Below are positions 24,210-24,428 of a DNA stretch of 24,428 nucleotides, in pieces; the first letter of the stretch is position 1; every line of letters begins with the position of its first letter. Source of the stretch: JACPLA01 sp035291905 (GTDB lineage: Bacteria > Bacteroidota > Ignavibacteria > UBA10030); contig DATDRF010000148.1 of the NCBI GenBank assembly GCA_035291905.1, forward strand, positions 1 through 24,428, read 5' to 3'. Below the pieces are notes generated by a model. It did no database searches, was not told the origin of the DNA, and worked only from the letters and a program-made list of their open reading frames with translations. Made by a program: the position numbers and the translations under genes.

Positions 24210-24428
24210 ATGTCAAGATCCCGTAAACATGTAGTCTACGGTGCGGTGGCGTTCGCTCTGCTGCTGGTGGCGGCAATTCCAAAACTAAAGGTGTTCCAGG
24301 GAAATTCCGGGCCGGAGAATCCCGGCACCCGGAGCGACAACCGCATAGCGGTGAACGCGCATGTCGTGAAGACTGAACAACTCGACGACAGGATCTTTAC
24401 CTCCGGAACTCTCCTTGCGAATGATGAG
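24210..24428 (+). CDS. RND-type efflux periplasmic adaptor, N-terminal part (cut by window end)
   Basis: An ATG at 24210 opens 73 codons that run off the window with no stop. A membrane anchor (VVYGAVAFALLLVAAIP, about residues 8-24) is followed by a polar linker. The segment beginning VNAHVVKTEQLDD and continuing IFTSGTLLANDE is typical of the start of MexA/AcrA/CusB-type adaptors just before the first lipoyl half ('..v...G.l.a.e.'). GGGA at 24196-24199 is a weak ribosome site ten bases upstream. It lies 23 bases after the permease gene, so probably in the same operon. It suggests that an RND pump gene follows beyond the window. Family likely; the pump class cannot be decided from 73 residues. 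Confidence 0.75.
   Translation, partial: MSRSRKHVVYGAVAFALLLVAAIPKLKVFQGNSGPENPGTRSDNRIAVNAHVVKTEQLDDRIFTSGTLLANDE

Overview
The window looks like a chromosomal segment from the Bacteroidota/Chlorobiota group, most plausibly an Ignavibacteria- or Kapabacteria-like lineage. Family content supports this: a TonB-dependent receptor, a DUF4835 (PorD-type) protein, a PorV/PorQ-type barrel and a barrel related to Bacteroidota helix-hairpin-helix outer-membrane proteins. Many genes carry clear AAGGAG-type Shine-Dalgarno sites, which is unusual for Bacteroidia proper and argues for an early-branching class. This placement is inference from gene content only.

Layout. Positions 1-1542 hold the 3' part of a TonB-dependent receptor. 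Positions 1610-4018 hold a TatD-family nuclease overlapping the two-chain L-serine dehydratase genes sdaAB and sdaAA. Positions 4083-6200 encode an exported HEAT-repeat/cyclophilin fusion. It ends four bases from the stop of a minus-strand DUF4835 gene (6205-7104). From the short divergent region at 7105-7166 a tightly packed plus-strand cluster of six genes runs to 18675: PorV/PorQ-like barrel, HhH-less ComEA-type barrel, two exported proteins that look like catalytically dead caspase-fold proteins, a VWA-TPR-OmpA-SPOR protein, and an exported TPR-CHAT protein with an intact His/Cys dyad. Every junction in the cluster overlaps or has a gap of six bases or fewer. Next come mnmA (18799-19908) with a good rho-independent terminator, and then an envelope-stress style operon: ECF sigma factor, zinc-finger anti-sigma factor, small Spy/CpxP-like periplasmic protein, MacA-like adaptor, MacB-like permease without its ATPase, and the start of a second (RND-type) adaptor cut by the window end.

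The most interesting part is 9752-18675. CHAT and caspase-like proteins with VWA partners are best known from cytoplasmic conflict systems, but here every member has an export signal. One member carries an OmpA peptidoglycan-binding domain plus a SPOR-like domain. I infer an envelope-localised protease/scaffold system in which CHAT may be the only active enzyme and the two pseudo-caspases act as regulators or structural partners. The co-transcribed outer-membrane barrels, and the divergent T9SS-type gene, suggest a link to outer-membrane biogenesis or type IX secretion. None of this has been tested by database or structure search.

No rRNA, tRNA, CRISPR array, insertion sequence or prophage gene was seen. 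There is no gene-free stretch longer than about 125 bases.
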